Assembly (NCBI GenBank): GCA_030697165.1
Contig: JAUYQQ010000023.1
Coordinates: 222,681-286,680 of the forward strand
Direction of reading: 5' to 3'
DNA from: Acidobacteriota bacterium
GTDB lineage: Bacteria; Acidobacteriota; Vicinamibacteria; Vicinamibacterales; UBA2999
Length of the DNA: 64,000 nucleotides
Part shown: positions 39,861 through 48,270 of the stretch, in pieces
Position numbering within the stretch: position 1 is the first letter of the stretch
Layout of the letters: each line of letters starts with the position of its first letter
Notes under the pieces: model-generated
The model's database searches: none
What the model saw: only the letters and a program-made list of their open reading frames with translations
Told to the model about the DNA's origin: nothing
Program-made: the position numbers and the translations under genes

Positions 39861-42311
39861 ATGACACTCGAAGTCTGGAAGTTCGGCGGCGCGTCGCTGG
39901 CGGATGGACGCGCCATCCAGAAGGCCGCGCGGCAAATCGCCACGCACCGCGGCCCCCTCGTGGTCGTGGCGTCGGCCCTGGCCGGCGTCACCGATCTGCT
40001 GCTGCAGGCCACGCCCGGCGCGGCGCGCGTCTTTCGCAAGCAGCATCGCCAGGTGGCCCGCGCGGTGCTGGGGCCCGGCGCTGCCCTCACTGCCCTCAAC
40101 AGCACGATCGATACCTTGGCGCGTGAGTACGAGGACTTGTGCGCGGCCGTCGCGGTGCTCGGCCGGCCCGATGCGCGACTGCAAGACGCCCTCGTCTCGC
40201 GCGGCGAACGGCTGTCGGCGCGGCTACTGGTCGCGGGCGTCACCCGCCTCAAGCGCCGTGCCCGCTTCATCGACGCCCTCGACGTCGTGGCCACGGACGA
40301 TGAGCATGGCGGCGCAACGCCGAAGCTGGACGAGACCCGGGTTCGGGCGCGGAAGACGATTGGCGCGGCGACCGCCGCCGGCGCCGTCGCAATCATCCCC
40401 GGATACATCGGCCGCGCCGCGGATGGCAGCCTGACGACGCTCGGCCGTGGCGGCTCCGACCTGACGGCCACGCTGCTGGCCAGGTCGCTCGGCGCCCGCA
40501 CGGTGGTGTTGTGGAAAGACGTCCCCGGCATCCTGACCGCCGACCCGCGCCTCGTCCCCGACGCCCGCCTCATTCCACAGCTGCACCACCGCGAGGCGGC
40601 CGAGGTGGCGCACTACGGCGCGAAGGTGCTGCATCCACGCGCGCTGATCCCGATTGCCAGCACCACGATTGCCCTGCACGTGCGGTCGTTCATCAACCCG
40701 GAGCAGCCGGGCACCGAAGTGTCGGCCCGGCAGGCCCTGAAGGCCTACCCCGTGAAGGCGCTGGCCATGCTGCCGGCGCAGGCCGTCGTCACCGTTGCCG
40801 GCAAGGGCATGGTGGGCGTGCACGGCATTGCCGCTCGCACCTTCGCGGCGGTCGACGCCGAGGGGCTGTCGGTGTCGACGATCTTCCAGGCGTCGTCTGA
40901 AAGCTCGATCGGCTTCACGATCCCCGAGTCACAGGCCGAGCGCGCGGTTCGACGGCTGCGCCAGGCGTTCAGGCACGAACTCGAGCAGGGCCTGATTGAT
41001 GGGGTCAGCGCCCGCCCTCACATGTCGGTCGTCGCGGTCGTCGGCGAGGGCATGGTCGGCACGCCCGGGATTTCGGCGCGGGTCTTTGCCGCGCTCGAAA
41101 GCGGCGGCATCAACGTGGTCGCGATCGCACAAGGTTCGTCGGAGCGCAACATCTCGTTCGTCGTGTCGAGTGCCCAGGCGCCGGAGGCGGCGCGGCGGGT
41201 GCACGCCGCGTTCCAGCTGTCGAAGATTGGCGGCGGCCAGCCGATCACGAAGCGGCACATCGATGTCGTCCTGCTGGGCTTCGGGCGGGTGGGACGGGCG
41301 CTGTCGGATCAGGTCGCCACCGCGGCCGACCGCGACGTTCGCATTGTCGGCCTGCTCGATCGATCGGGCTACGTGTTCGACTCGCGCGGCCTGTCGCGGG
41401 CCCGCCTGCTGCGGCTGGCGCGCGACAAGGACGCCGGCGCACTGCTGGCCACGCTCGGCGGCCACCGCGCCTCGGCGGCGGAGGCGCTGTCGGTGCTGTC
41501 GAACCACGCGGTGTCGCGGCCGGTGATGGTTGACGTGACCAGCGACGACACCGGCGCGCTGCTGCAGTCGGCAATCAGCCACGGTTTTGACGTCGTCCTG
41601 GCCAACAAGAAGCCGCTCGCCGGCTCGCTCGATGCCTACGACCGCCTGATCACCGTGCCGGCGCAAACTGGACGCCGCGTGCGCTATGAAGCGACGGTCG
41701 GCGCCGGGCTGCCGATCATCGACACGTTCCGTAAGCTGGATGAAACCGGCGATCGCGTGCTGCGTATTGACGGCTGCGTCAGCGGCACGCTGATGTTCGT
41801 GCTGTCGGAGGTGTCGGCGGGACGGCCGTTCTCAGCCGCGGTACGGGAAGCGGTCGCCCGCGGGTACGCTGAGCCTGATCCGCGTGATGACCTGTCGGGC
41901 CGTGATGCGGCGCGCAAGGGCCTGATCCTGGCGCGCATGCTGGGTTACCGCGGCGAGGCGCCCAGGCCGGACGACCTGGTGCCCAAGGCCTATGCCGCGT
42001 TGTCGCTCGAGACGTTCCTGGAGCGGATGCCTGAACTGGATGCTGCCTGGCAGGCGCGCGCCGTGGCGCTGGCAACGAAGGGCCGCGTGCTGCGATACGT
42101 GGTGTCGGCGACGCCTCGAACAGTGTCGGCGGGGCTCATGGAAGTGCCCGTCTCGAGTCCGATGGGTTCCGCCAGCGGTACGCGCAACCTGGTGACGTTC
42201 CACTCGCGGCGCTACCAGCGCGAGCCGCTGGTAATCAGCGGTCCGGGCGCAGGAGCCGACGTCACGGCCGCGGGCATCCTGAACGACATCCGCTCGCTCG
42301 GCACGGCGTGA
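39861..42311 (+). CDS. thrA: Bifunctional aspartokinase/homoserine dehydrogenase
   Basis: 816 residues from ATG 39861, with GAGGAA 6 bases upstream (a second ATG stands 6 bases earlier). It catalyses the first and third steps of the aspartate pathway to threonine and methionine. In order: aspartokinase (about 1-290; LEVWKFGGASLADG, GRGGSDLTATLLARSLGAR, EAAEVAHYGAKVLHPRAL); two ACT domains (about 305-455; MVGVHGIAARTFAAVDAEGLSVSTI and MVGTPGISARVFAALESGGINVVAI), where Thr or Lys would inhibit; and homoserine dehydrogenase (about 465-810; VVLLGFGRVGRALSDQ, VLANKKPLAG, EATVGAGLPII, and a C-terminal GPGAGADVTAAGILNDI). It is regulated by the Thr leader and terminator upstream. Confidence 0.95.
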   Translation: MTLEVWKFGGASLADGRAIQKAARQIATHRGPLVVVASALAGVTDLLLQATPGAARVFRKQHRQVARAVLGPGAALTALNSTIDTLAREYEDLCAAVAVLGRPDARLQDALVSRGERLSARLLVAGVTRLKRRARFIDALDVVATDDEHGGATPKLDETRVRARKTIGAATAAGAVAIIPGYIGRAADGSLTTLGRGGSDLTATLLARSLGARTVVLWKDVPGILTADPRLVPDARLIPQLHHREAAEVAHYGAKVLHPRALIPIASTTIALHVRSFINPEQPGTEVSARQALKAYPVKALAMLPAQAVVTVAGKGMVGVHGIAARTFAAVDAEGLSVSTIFQASSESSIGFTIPESQAERAVRRLRQAFRHELEQGLIDGVSARPHMSVVAVVGEGMVGTPGISARVFAALESGGINVVAIAQGSSERNISFVVSSAQAPEAARRVHAAFQLSKIGGGQPITKRHIDVVLLGFGRVGRALSDQVATAADRDVRIVGLLDRSGYVFDSRGLSRARLLRLARDKDAGALLATLGGHRASAAEALSVLSNHAVSRPVMVDVTSDDTGALLQSAISHGFDVVLANKKPLAGSLDAYDRLITVPAQTGRRVRYEATVGAGLPIIDTFRKLDETGDRVLRIDGCVSGTLMFVLSEVSAGRPFSAAVREAVARGYAEPDPRDDLSGRDAARKGLILARMLGYRGEAPRPDDLVPKAYAALSLETFLERMPELDAAWQARAVALATKGRVLRYVVSATPRTVSAGLMEVPVSSPMGSASGTRNLVTFHSRRYQREPLVISGPGAGADVTAAGILNDIRSLGTA

Positions 42312-42314
42312 GCC

Positions 42315-43067
42315 TCATTCCCACTTGAACACCCTGGCCGACACCGCCGTGCACACGGCGGCGATGATGGCCAGGGCGGCCAGGTCACCGAGGTGAGCCG
42401 ACCATGAGGCTCCGTTCCAAATGCCGCTCAGCAGCGAGACCACGTAGGTCATGGGCAACAGCCGCGCGAGTACTTGCAGCCCGCTCGGCATCGCCTCAAT
42501 CGGAGCGAACAGCCCGGAGATCGCGAGCATGGGGTAGAAGATTAGAGCCGCCACGGGCTGGGCAAACCGGGCGGTGCGGACCAGGCTGGCGATCACAAAG
42601 CCCACCGACAGAATCGACAGCGTGCTCACGATCACGGCCAGTGCGAAGCTGAACACCGGCACGTTCAAGCCCACTGGATAGAAGCGGCGGCCGGCCAGCA
42701 GGAGCAGGGCGATGGTGGTGGCGGTGAACGCCAATTTCGCGAGCACGTGCGCCGACAGGATGGTCTGCGGCCGCAGCGGCGTGGCGCGCAGGCGCTTGAG
42801 AATACCGCCCTCGCGATAGATCGAGATGATGGTGACGAGGGAGGCGACCGCACTGATGGCAATCAACACCGACACCATCACCGGCAGGCCGGTTTGCAGA
42901 AACGCGGCGGCGCCCGTCGACAGCGACCCGCCGGTGCGGCGGCCCATTGACCTGCCGATGATCAGGAAGATGGCCACCGGCATCAGGATCGTGCCAATCG
43001 CGCCCAGCGGTTCGCGCATGAAGATCTTGATCTCGAGCCAAGTCAGTTGAAACAGTCCCCGCAGCAT
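42315..43067 (-). CDS. ABC transporter permease (ABC-2 type)
   Basis: 250 residues with six membrane helices: FMREPLGAIGTILMPVAIFLIIG, a pair around VMVSVLIAISAVASLVTIISIYREGG, LAKLAFTATTIALLLLAG, then VFSFALAVIVSTLSILSVGFVIASL and others. The central ILKRLRATPLRPQTILSAHVL segment is the ABC2_membrane coupling region. It pairs with the ATPase encoded 9 bases upstream on the same strand; together they form an exporter of unknown substrate, as in drug or lipid efflux. It converges with the thrA-type gene with a gap of 3 bases. Confidence 0.92.
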   Translation of the reverse strand: MLRGLFQLTWLEIKIFMREPLGAIGTILMPVAIFLIIGRSMGRRTGGSLSTGAAAFLQTGLPVMVSVLIAISAVASLVTIISIYREGGILKRLRATPLRPQTILSAHVLAKLAFTATTIALLLLAGRRFYPVGLNVPVFSFALAVIVSTLSILSVGFVIASLVRTARFAQPVAALIFYPMLAISGLFAPIEAMPSGLQVLARLLPMTYVVSLLSGIWNGASWSAHLGDLAALAIIAAVCTAVSARVFKWE

Positions 43068-43076
43068 CGGTTTCCC

Positions 43077-44006
43077 TCAATCCCGAATGGAGTGGCCGGT
43101 GAGCTTGAGGAAGACGTCCTCGAGGCTGGGCAATTCGGTGCGGAAGTCGCTGACGCGCACCTGGTGTTCGGCAAGGCATTGAATGACCTCGGTGACGAAG
43201 TCGTCGCCATGGCCGCGAAGGGTGAACCGCGACTCAACCCGCTGCACGTCATCAACCCGCGGCAACGCGCGAAAGCGCTCCTCGGCCAGCGGATGGTCGG
43301 TGACCAGGACGACGGTGCGATCCGGGCAATGGCGGGCGACGAGGCGCGCCGGGGTGTCGACGTCGATGATGCGGCCGTGCTCGAGAATGGCCACGCGGTC
43401 GCACAATCGTTCGGCCTCCTCCATCAGGTGGGTGGTCATGAACACGGTCTTGCCGCGGGCCCGAATGCCCCGCACCAGTTCCCAGATGGCACGGCGCGCC
43501 TGCGGATCAAGGCCGGTGGTCAGCTCGTCGAGAAACACCAGCTCGGGGTCGTTGATGAGGGCGAGCGCGATGAACAGGCGTTGCTGCTGCCCGCCTGACA
43601 AGGTCATGAACCAGGCGTTACGTTTCTCGGCGAGACCGAGTTGCTCGAGCAGCCGATCGGCATCGGCGACCGGCTTGCGGTAGAGCGACGCCCACAGGTG
43701 CGCCGCCTCCCAGACCTTGATGCGTTTCTGGAGGTGGGCCTGCTGCAGCTGGACGCCAATCCGCTCCTGCAGACGATAGACATCGCGCACCGGATCGAGG
43801 CCGAGCACCGAGATGGTGCCGCGGTCGGGCTTGCGCAATCCCTCGACGCATTCGAGCGTGGTGGTCTTGCCGGCGCCATTGGGCCCGATCAGCCCGAAGA
43901 TCTCCCCTTGCTGCACCTCGAACGAGACCTCATCCACGGCCACGACCTGTCCATAGGACTTGCGGACGCCGGCGACGCGAACGGCCAGGTGGGCGTCGCT
44001 GGTCAC
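43077..44006 (-). CDS. ABC transporter ATP-binding protein
   Basis: 309 residues from GTG 44006, which overlaps the upstream TGA by 4 bases (GTGA). It carries Walker A (GLIGPNGAGKTTTLECVEGL), the Q-loop, signature LSGGQQQR, Walker B LVFLDELTTGLD (E after D as expected) and the H-loop TTHLMEEAE. A C-terminal 80-residue extension (DTPARLVARH to LEDVFLKLTGHSI) is the DrrA/NatA-type domain. It drives export with the ABC-2 permease downstream. A longer upstream reading frame overlaps the TPR gene and is not the true start. Confidence 0.94.
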   Translation of the reverse strand: MTSDAHLAVRVAGVRKSYGQVVAVDEVSFEVQQGEIFGLIGPNGAGKTTTLECVEGLRKPDRGTISVLGLDPVRDVYRLQERIGVQLQQAHLQKRIKVWEAAHLWASLYRKPVADADRLLEQLGLAEKRNAWFMTLSGGQQQRLFIALALINDPELVFLDELTTGLDPQARRAIWELVRGIRARGKTVFMTTHLMEEAERLCDRVAILEHGRIIDVDTPARLVARHCPDRTVVLVTDHPLAEERFRALPRVDDVQRVESRFTLRGHGDDFVTEVIQCLAEHQVRVSDFRTELPSLEDVFLKLTGHSIRD

Positions 44007-45091
44007 TGGGTGAGCGACGCCTGGAAGTCTGGGAGCGAACGCTGAATGCGGTGCAGGAAGGCGGTTTCGAAGTCGATGCCGGCGCCAAGGTCGCGCAGCA
44101 GGGTGGCGATGGCAACGCCGCCGGCCTCGTCCAGCAGCCGGCGCGCGGCGACGGCGCTGGCCGCGTAGGCGACCTGGGCGTCGGCGCCGCTTAGCTTGCT
44201 GAACGGGCCCGAGAGCGCGGCCAGCGAGGGCACGCGGCCGGCCTCGGCGAGGCGGGTCTCGGCCCACGCGAGGCTGTCGCTTTCGAGCACCGAGGCCAGG
44301 CCCTCGTTCAGCCACGTCGGCAGCCCGCGCGTGGCGAGCGATCGAATCAGGGCATGCGCGAACTCGTGTGCCAGCACCCGATCGAGATCCTCGCCCTTCT
44401 CGCCGGCGCCGCGCATGGGCACCCGGATGGTGCCGTCGAACGCGGCGGCCGCCCACTGCGGCGACCGGGTGATGTCGCGGAACTGCTCGCCGCTGTAGAG
44501 CACGACCGGCACCGACTTGGGTGGGAAGGCGCCGAACAGCTCGCAAATGCGCCAGTAGGCGCGGTTGAGCGACTCGAGCGCCTGCGCGGCCATGTCGGCG
44601 TCTTCGGCGCCCTCGAACGACACGGTGAAGAAATCGCCGACGGTCAGGCGCATCCGGTCGTGCAGTTCGGCCTCGCGCTTCCAGCGGTCCAGCGTGTCAC
44701 GTACGCCGTTGTCGTCGGGGGCTGCCGTGGCGACAATCTCGTAGAGCCGGATCGCCTCGGTCAGGTCACCCTGGCGCTTGAAGACCTGGGCCAGCTGCGC
44801 GCGAGCGCGGACCAGGCCGGGCGCGAGCACCAGCGCCTGCTCGAGCGCCGCCCTGGCGTCGGTATCGTGCCGAAGCACAAACGCGGCCGTGCCAAGTCCC
44901 ATGTGCAGACGCGCGTTCTTGGGATCGAGCGCAATCGCATCGCGAAAGGCCTGTTCGGCCACTTGCGCCTTGCCGGCATCAAGCGCCGCCCACGCCTCCT
45001 GCTCGAGCATGCCGGCCTTGGGGCTGGACTGGGCGAACGCCGTGGCGGCGCAAGACAAGATTAGGGCCGCCGCAAGGAGTCGGGAGGACAC
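44003..45091 (-). CDS. TPR protein with gluzincin (MA-type) peptidase domain, secreted
   Basis: 362 residues. A signal peptide (to about 20, AATAFAQ) is followed by about three tetratricopeptide repeats (about 28-140; AWAALDAGKAQVAEQAFRDAIALDPKNARLHMGLG) and a peptidase-MA-like domain (about 150-330) with the zinc motif HEFAH and a downstream glutamate in WLNEGLAS. A periplasmic or outer-membrane metallopeptidase. Co-transcription with the ABC exporter genes is likely because the stop and start codons overlap; the functional link is unknown. A left 18-bp array follows its start on the upstream side by about 100 bases. Confidence 0.9.
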   Translation of the reverse strand: MSSRLLAAALILSCAATAFAQSSPKAGMLEQEAWAALDAGKAQVAEQAFRDAIALDPKNARLHMGLGTAAFVLRHDTDARAALEQALVLAPGLVRARAQLAQVFKRQGDLTEAIRLYEIVATAAPDDNGVRDTLDRWKREAELHDRMRLTVGDFFTVSFEGAEDADMAAQALESLNRAYWRICELFGAFPPKSVPVVLYSGEQFRDITRSPQWAAAAFDGTIRVPMRGAGEKGEDLDRVLAHEFAHALIRSLATRGLPTWLNEGLASVLESDSLAWAETRLAEAGRVPSLAALSGPFSKLSGADAQVAYAASAVAARRLLDEAGGVAIATLLRDLGAGIDFETAFLHRIQRSLPDFQASLTQ

Positions 45092-45106
45092 AGCTGAATT
45101 ATAGAT

Positions 45107-45208
45107 GGTGACGGGGCGGCACTACTGGACGGGGTCGGCACTGCTTGATGGGGCGGCGCTTCTTGACGGGGCACACTGCTTGACGGGGTCACACCTCTTG
45201 ACGGGCCC
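45107..45208 (+). repeat. 18-bp tandem array, left (element 1)
   Basis: Six units with cores GACGGGG (or GATGGGG) at 45110, 45128, 45147, 45165, 45182 and 45200, spacing 17-19 bases. Unit consensus is close to CTTGACGGGGCGGCACTT. It ends 40 bases before the intact four-helix-bundle gene. Confidence 0.88.
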
Positions 45209-45248
45209 AAGACAACCCACTTGGCTCGCGGGGTGCTGATGCGGTCGC

Positions 45249-45608
45249 ATGGACAAGATCGAATCCTTCCGCGACCTGGAGGTCTGGCACCTCTCGATGC
45301 AACTGGTGGACCTGGTGATCGCCAACACGAAGAACATGCCCCGCGTCGAGTTCGACCTGACGCGCCAGATGCGTCGCGCGGCCATCTCGATTCCATCAAA
45401 CATTGCCGAAGGCTGGCGCCGAAAGCGCCGCCGGGCCGCGTATCAGAACCACGTCTCGATCGCCTACGGCTCACACGGCGAGTTGGAGACGCAAATGGAG
45501 GTCTGCTTCAGAAACAACTTCCTGGACCGCAAGAAGTGCGCAGCAATGGTCGACGTTTGCGGTCGCGTCGGCACGATGCTTGTCCGCCTGCACGATGCAT
45601 TGGACTAG
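45249..45608 (+). CDS. Four-helix-bundle protein, 23S rRNA intervening-sequence-protein (S23/IVP) family
   Basis: 119 residues. Family pattern: SFRDLEVWHLSMQLVDLVIANTKN (helix 1, with the characteristic RDLEVW), MPRVEFDLTRQMRRAAISIPSNIAEGWRRKRRRAAYQNHV (helix 2 with SIPSNIAEG), SIAYGSHGELETQMEVC (helix 3) and the C-terminal helix MVDVCGRVGTMLVRLHDAL. Such proteins are encoded in intervening sequences of 23S rRNA genes and, as relatives, in accessory genes of diversity-generating retroelements; RNA binding is plausible but unproven. The RRKRRR cluster fits nucleic-acid contact. It lies between inverted 18-bp arrays and has no strong ribosome site. Confidence 0.9.
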   Translation: MDKIESFRDLEVWHLSMQLVDLVIANTKNMPRVEFDLTRQMRRAAISIPSNIAEGWRRKRRRAAYQNHVSIAYGSHGELETQMEVCFRNNFLDRKKCAAMVDVCGRVGTMLVRLHDALD

Positions 45609-45613
45609 CGGCA

Positions 45614-45714
45614 CGCCGTCGGGAGGTGCCTCCCGTCAGAGATCGGAGCCCCGTTAAGAAGTGCCGTCCCCGTCAGAAGTCGGGCCCCCGTCAAGCGATG
45701 CCGTCTCCGTCAGC
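45614..45714 (-). repeat. 18-bp tandem array, right (element 1, inverted)
   Basis: Six units with cores CCGTC or CCGTT at 45616, 45633, 45651, 45670, 45688 and 45707. It starts 6 bases after the four-helix-bundle stop codon. Order and variant bases of units (GTCGGGAGGTG, then GAGATCGG, then AAGAAGTGCCGTCCCCGTCA) repeat those of the array at 48271-48388. It contains the HIT gene stop codon (TAA at 45656-45654). Confidence 0.88.
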
Positions 45715-46133
45715 GCCCGGAACTGCCTCGAATACTCGTCCGCGGGCACTTCACGGGGATCCCATGGCAGCGGGAGCCCCGGTGCCGGGTCATCCAAATA
45801 CCGTGGCACGACGTGAACGTGGAGATGGGGCACGATGTTGCCCAGCAGCAGGTAGTTCATGTGGCACGGGCTGAACACGCGCTCGATCATGCGCCCGACG
45901 TCGTGAATGTCTGCCCAATAGTCAGCGAGCTCACCGGCCGTCAGCTCGGTGAGGGCTGCGATGTGCCGGCCACGAAAGGCCACGACGGCATGCCCCTTCG
46001 CGATGCCCTTCCGTTCGAGCAGCGCCTCGCTGGTTCGACCGCTGCGGAATGAGTGAGTCGAGACGCCCGCGCAGAAGTGGCACGAATCGCCACGCTTGCG
46101 TGTCTCCCAGTCGTCTGGCCACGTGCGCGTCAT
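45654..46133 (-). CDS. HIT family protein
   Basis: 159 residues from ATG 46133. The open frame continues upstream through the next array, but a start there would add array-encoded low-complexity residues; MTRTWPDDWETRKRGDSCHFCAG is the sensible N-terminus. Histidine-triad motif HLHVHVV with the flanking NYLLLGNIVPHLHVHVVPRY; the N-terminal CHFC is a likely zinc pair. HIT proteins are nucleotide hydrolases or transferases. The last about 18 residues (LTETASLDGGPTSDGDGTS) are encoded by the right array. Array sequence abuts both ends, so this gene sits exactly between two repeat elements. Confidence 0.9.
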   Translation of the reverse strand: MTRTWPDDWETRKRGDSCHFCAGVSTHSFRSGRTSEALLERKGIAKGHAVVAFRGRHIAALTELTAGELADYWADIHDVGRMIERVFSPCHMNYLLLGNIVPHLHVHVVPRYLDDPAPGLPLPWDPREVPADEYSRQFRALTETASLDGGPTSDGDGTS

Positions 46134-46150
46134 TGCCACTCCCGACACAA

Positions 46151-46231
46151 CAGACGGGGTCGCACCACTTGACGGGGTGGCAATCCTTGACAGGGGAACG
46201 CCACTTGACGGGGGCACTTCCCCGACGGGTT
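46151..46231 (+). repeat. 18-bp tandem array, left (element 2)
   Basis: Five units with cores GACGGGG, GACGGGG, GACAGGG, GACGGGG and GACGGGT at 46153, 46171, 46189, 46207 and 46224 (period 18, last 17). Same orientation as the left array at 45107. It lies upstream of the HIT start and downstream of the STN-domain gene. Confidence 0.87.
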
Positions 46232-46266
46232 CTCGCCTGCTGAATCCGCGCTGTCTTCGCTCACCT

Positions 46267-46665
46267 TCACCTCACCTCGCCGCAGTCGCCGCTCATCGGC
46301 TGCAGCAGTTTGATCGGAGCGCCCTGCTCTCGTGCGCGGATCCGGATCAAGACAGTTGTCGGGTCTATCACCTCGAATGCGAGGCCGTTCGAGTTGGCGA
46401 TCGATTGCAGTGCCGCAGCCAACTGTACGTTGACCAGGGACATTGGCGAGGGCTCCAAGCGCCCGTCGCGGACGCTTGCCGGAACCTCGTCGTCAAAGCG
46501 AATGGTAATTTTGCTCTGCCTGGCGAGGAAATCGACGGCCTCCGATACCGTGGTCTCGACGAACTTCACCGTGAGCGGTCGCTGGGATGCCAGCGTGGGT
46601 GATTGGGCCGACACCCCGCTGACAGCCGCCAGAATGCACGCGCCGAGTAACGCCAACACTCGCAT
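46267..46665 (-). CDS. Small secreted STN/secretin-N-like protein
   Basis: 132 residues from ATG 46665, with GGGAG 7 bases upstream and a signal peptide (MRVLALLGACILAAVSGVSAQ). The mature part (LTVKFVETTVSEAVDFLARQSKITIRFDDEVP, then MSLVNVQLAAALQSIANSNGLAFEVIDPTTVLIRIR) matches the STN domain found at the N-terminus of secretins and FecA-like receptors. Here it stands alone, with no secretin or plug. Such orphans are rare; it may be a periplasmic adaptor or a fragment. It lies within element 2, between its left array and its four-helix-bundle remnant, and could have been inserted there. Confidence 0.82.
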   Translation of the reverse strand: MRVLALLGACILAAVSGVSAQSPTLASQRPLTVKFVETTVSEAVDFLARQSKITIRFDDEVPASVRDGRLEPSPMSLVNVQLAAALQSIANSNGLAFEVIDPTTVLIRIRAREQGAPIKLLQPMSGDCGEVR

Positions 46666-46737
46666 AAGCACTCCCCTTCCAGGTTGGTCTTGGGTCTTGG
46701 ATCTTCCGACGCACAAGTCCCGGACTCGGTCTGGATC

Positions 46738-46826
46738 CGCCGGCAACGCTCAAAATGAACCGCGCGCCACGGTGACAGGATTGCGCGGACGGCTAGGCGC
46801 GTCGGCTCCATTTTGTTGTTTGGCGG
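46738..46826. repeat. Imperfect hairpin, attC-like
   Basis: CAACGCTCAAAATGAACC on the left pairs with GGCTCCATTTTGTTGTTTGG on the right around a GC-rich centre of about 50 bases, with the ends GCCGGCAAC and GTTGTTTGGC. The arrangement resembles integron attC sites (terminal GCC-AAC and GTT-GGC boxes, extrahelical mismatches), but the boxes are imperfect and no integrase is nearby. Confidence 0.4.
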
Positions 46827-46884
46827 CCACTCGCGCAGACGCCGTGCCACACCCAGTGCGGAACAGGTGAACCGGCGAACCACT

Positions 46885-47793
46885 TCACTGCGCGCGATAG
46901 TCTCGCCACAACCAACGCATGGCATCAGGAAAGACCGCGGCGCCGTGGCGACCGCTGTGCGTGCCCTCACCCATGACCAACTGGTAGTCGTACCCGCGGG
47001 CAGCCAAGGCAGCCGACATCGCCCGGTTTCCCTCGGGCCAGTTCAGGCCCTTGAACCGGCCGCCGAGCTCATCGTTGATGCCGTCCTGCAAGAACACGCG
47101 AAGTGGCTTCATGGCGCTCTGCCGAACGATGTCAGGATAGGCGCCGCCACCGCGAATATTGACGAAACTCCCAATCGCAGAAAAGACCTTGCGGAACTGA
47201 TCCGGTCGTTGCCAGGCGACGGTGAAGGCGCAAATTCCACCGCTGCTGCCCCCCGCGATTCCGCGGCCATCAGGATTGTCCGTAATTCGAACGTGTCTGG
47301 TGACCTCTGGGAGGATCTCATCGATCAGGAAGCGCGCGTATTGGTCGCTCAACGTATCGTATTCGTAGGATCGCTGCTCGCTCGAGAGCTGTGAAGGCCG
47401 GATCGGCTGCCCGGGGTCTACAAATACCGCAGCCATGAGTGGCAGTTCATTCCTAGATATCAAGTTGTCCAGGACGACAGGCACACGCCACATGCCGTCG
47501 CGCTGGACAAATCGTCCGCCATCTTGGAACACCATCAGCGCGAGCGGCGTCTTGCCGTCGTACCGCGCGGGGACGTACAACCACCACTTATGCGAATACC
47601 CTCGGTACGTGCTGGAGTCTGGCAGGGTGAATTCGGAGACGCTTCCCGCTGGCACGTCGGGCTGCGGCAATGAGTCCGGACCGAGAACATACCGATCATC
47701 AGGAGACGTCGCGGGAGTCGGCGTCTGCGCAAGACTCGGCAGCGCCAATCCGCTGGCAATGAAGACGGCGCTCGCGAAAAGAGGGGCCTTCAC
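46885..47793 (-). CDS. Esterase, alpha/beta-hydrolase family (secreted)
   Basis: 302 residues with a signal peptide (to about 22, LPSLAQ). An esterase of the enterochelin-esterase/feruloyl-esterase type: YSHKWWLYVPARYDGKTPLALMVFQDGG, FLIDEILPEVTRHVRITDNPDGRGIAGGSSGGICAFTVAW (nucleophile Ser in GGSSGG), and a C-terminal histidine candidate in GEGTHSGRHGAAVFPDAMRWLW. It would hydrolyse a carboxylic ester in the periplasm. It is enclosed between the element 2 arrays. Compared with neighbours it is slightly less GC-rich by eye, a weak hint that it was acquired. Confidence 0.88.
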   Translation of the reverse strand: MKAPLFASAVFIASGLALPSLAQTPTPATSPDDRYVLGPDSLPQPDVPAGSVSEFTLPDSSTYRGYSHKWWLYVPARYDGKTPLALMVFQDGGRFVQRDGMWRVPVVLDNLISRNELPLMAAVFVDPGQPIRPSQLSSEQRSYEYDTLSDQYARFLIDEILPEVTRHVRITDNPDGRGIAGGSSGGICAFTVAWQRPDQFRKVFSAIGSFVNIRGGGAYPDIVRQSAMKPLRVFLQDGINDELGGRFKGLNWPEGNRAMSAALAARGYDYQLVMGEGTHSGRHGAAVFPDAMRWLWRDYRAQ

Positions 47794-47986
47794 GCTGATC
47801 TCTTTGATCGGATGCTCATGGTGCTCACCTCCTGCATCGACTGACGCCGTCGTCTCGCCTTGAATCCCGTGTGTCTTGTCCGCCTATCAATTGGCCTGCC
47901 GAATCCTACACCCGATCTCGGCAAAGGCTGACCAGTGATGGCAGCCTAATACTGGCGATGTCCCGGTCATCGCCGATACGAAGGCC

Positions 47987-48259
47987 ATGCCGCGCATCGA
48001 GTTCGACCTCACGCGGCAGATGCGGCGGGCAGCCGTCTCGATTCCGTCGAATATCGCCGAGGGCTGGCGTCGGAAACGTCGTCGGGCGGCGTATCAGAAT
48101 CACGTCTCGATCGCCTACGGCTCCCACGGCGAGCTAGAGACCCAGATGGAGGTCTGCTTTCGAAACAACTTCCTTGACCGAAAGAAGTGCTCAGCAACGG
48201 TCGACGTCTGCAGCCGACTAGGTCCGATGCTGGACCGATTGCACGATGCGCTCGACTAG
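47987..48259 (+). pseudogene. Truncated four-helix-bundle protein (second copy)
   Basis: 90 residues from ATG 47987. It matches residues 30-119 of the intact copy at 45249 with about 8 changes. Family similarity continues upstream only for about nine codons (GDVPVIADTKA aligning with VDLVIANTKN) and then stops; TGA at 47936-47938 closes the frame. The whole first helix (SFRDLEVWHL) is missing, so this is probably a remnant. The right array follows 12 bases after its stop, as in the intact copy. The start of the lost part would be near the left array at 46151, so about 1.7 kb of other genes has been placed in between. Confidence 0.75.
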
Positions 48260-48270
48260 GCAAGTAGCGG

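Noticed and set aside
46566..46970. A 134-codon minus-strand gene containing NNKMEPTRLAV
   Set aside because: It is the coding shadow of the imperfect hairpin repeat, overlapping the STN gene leader and esterase end.
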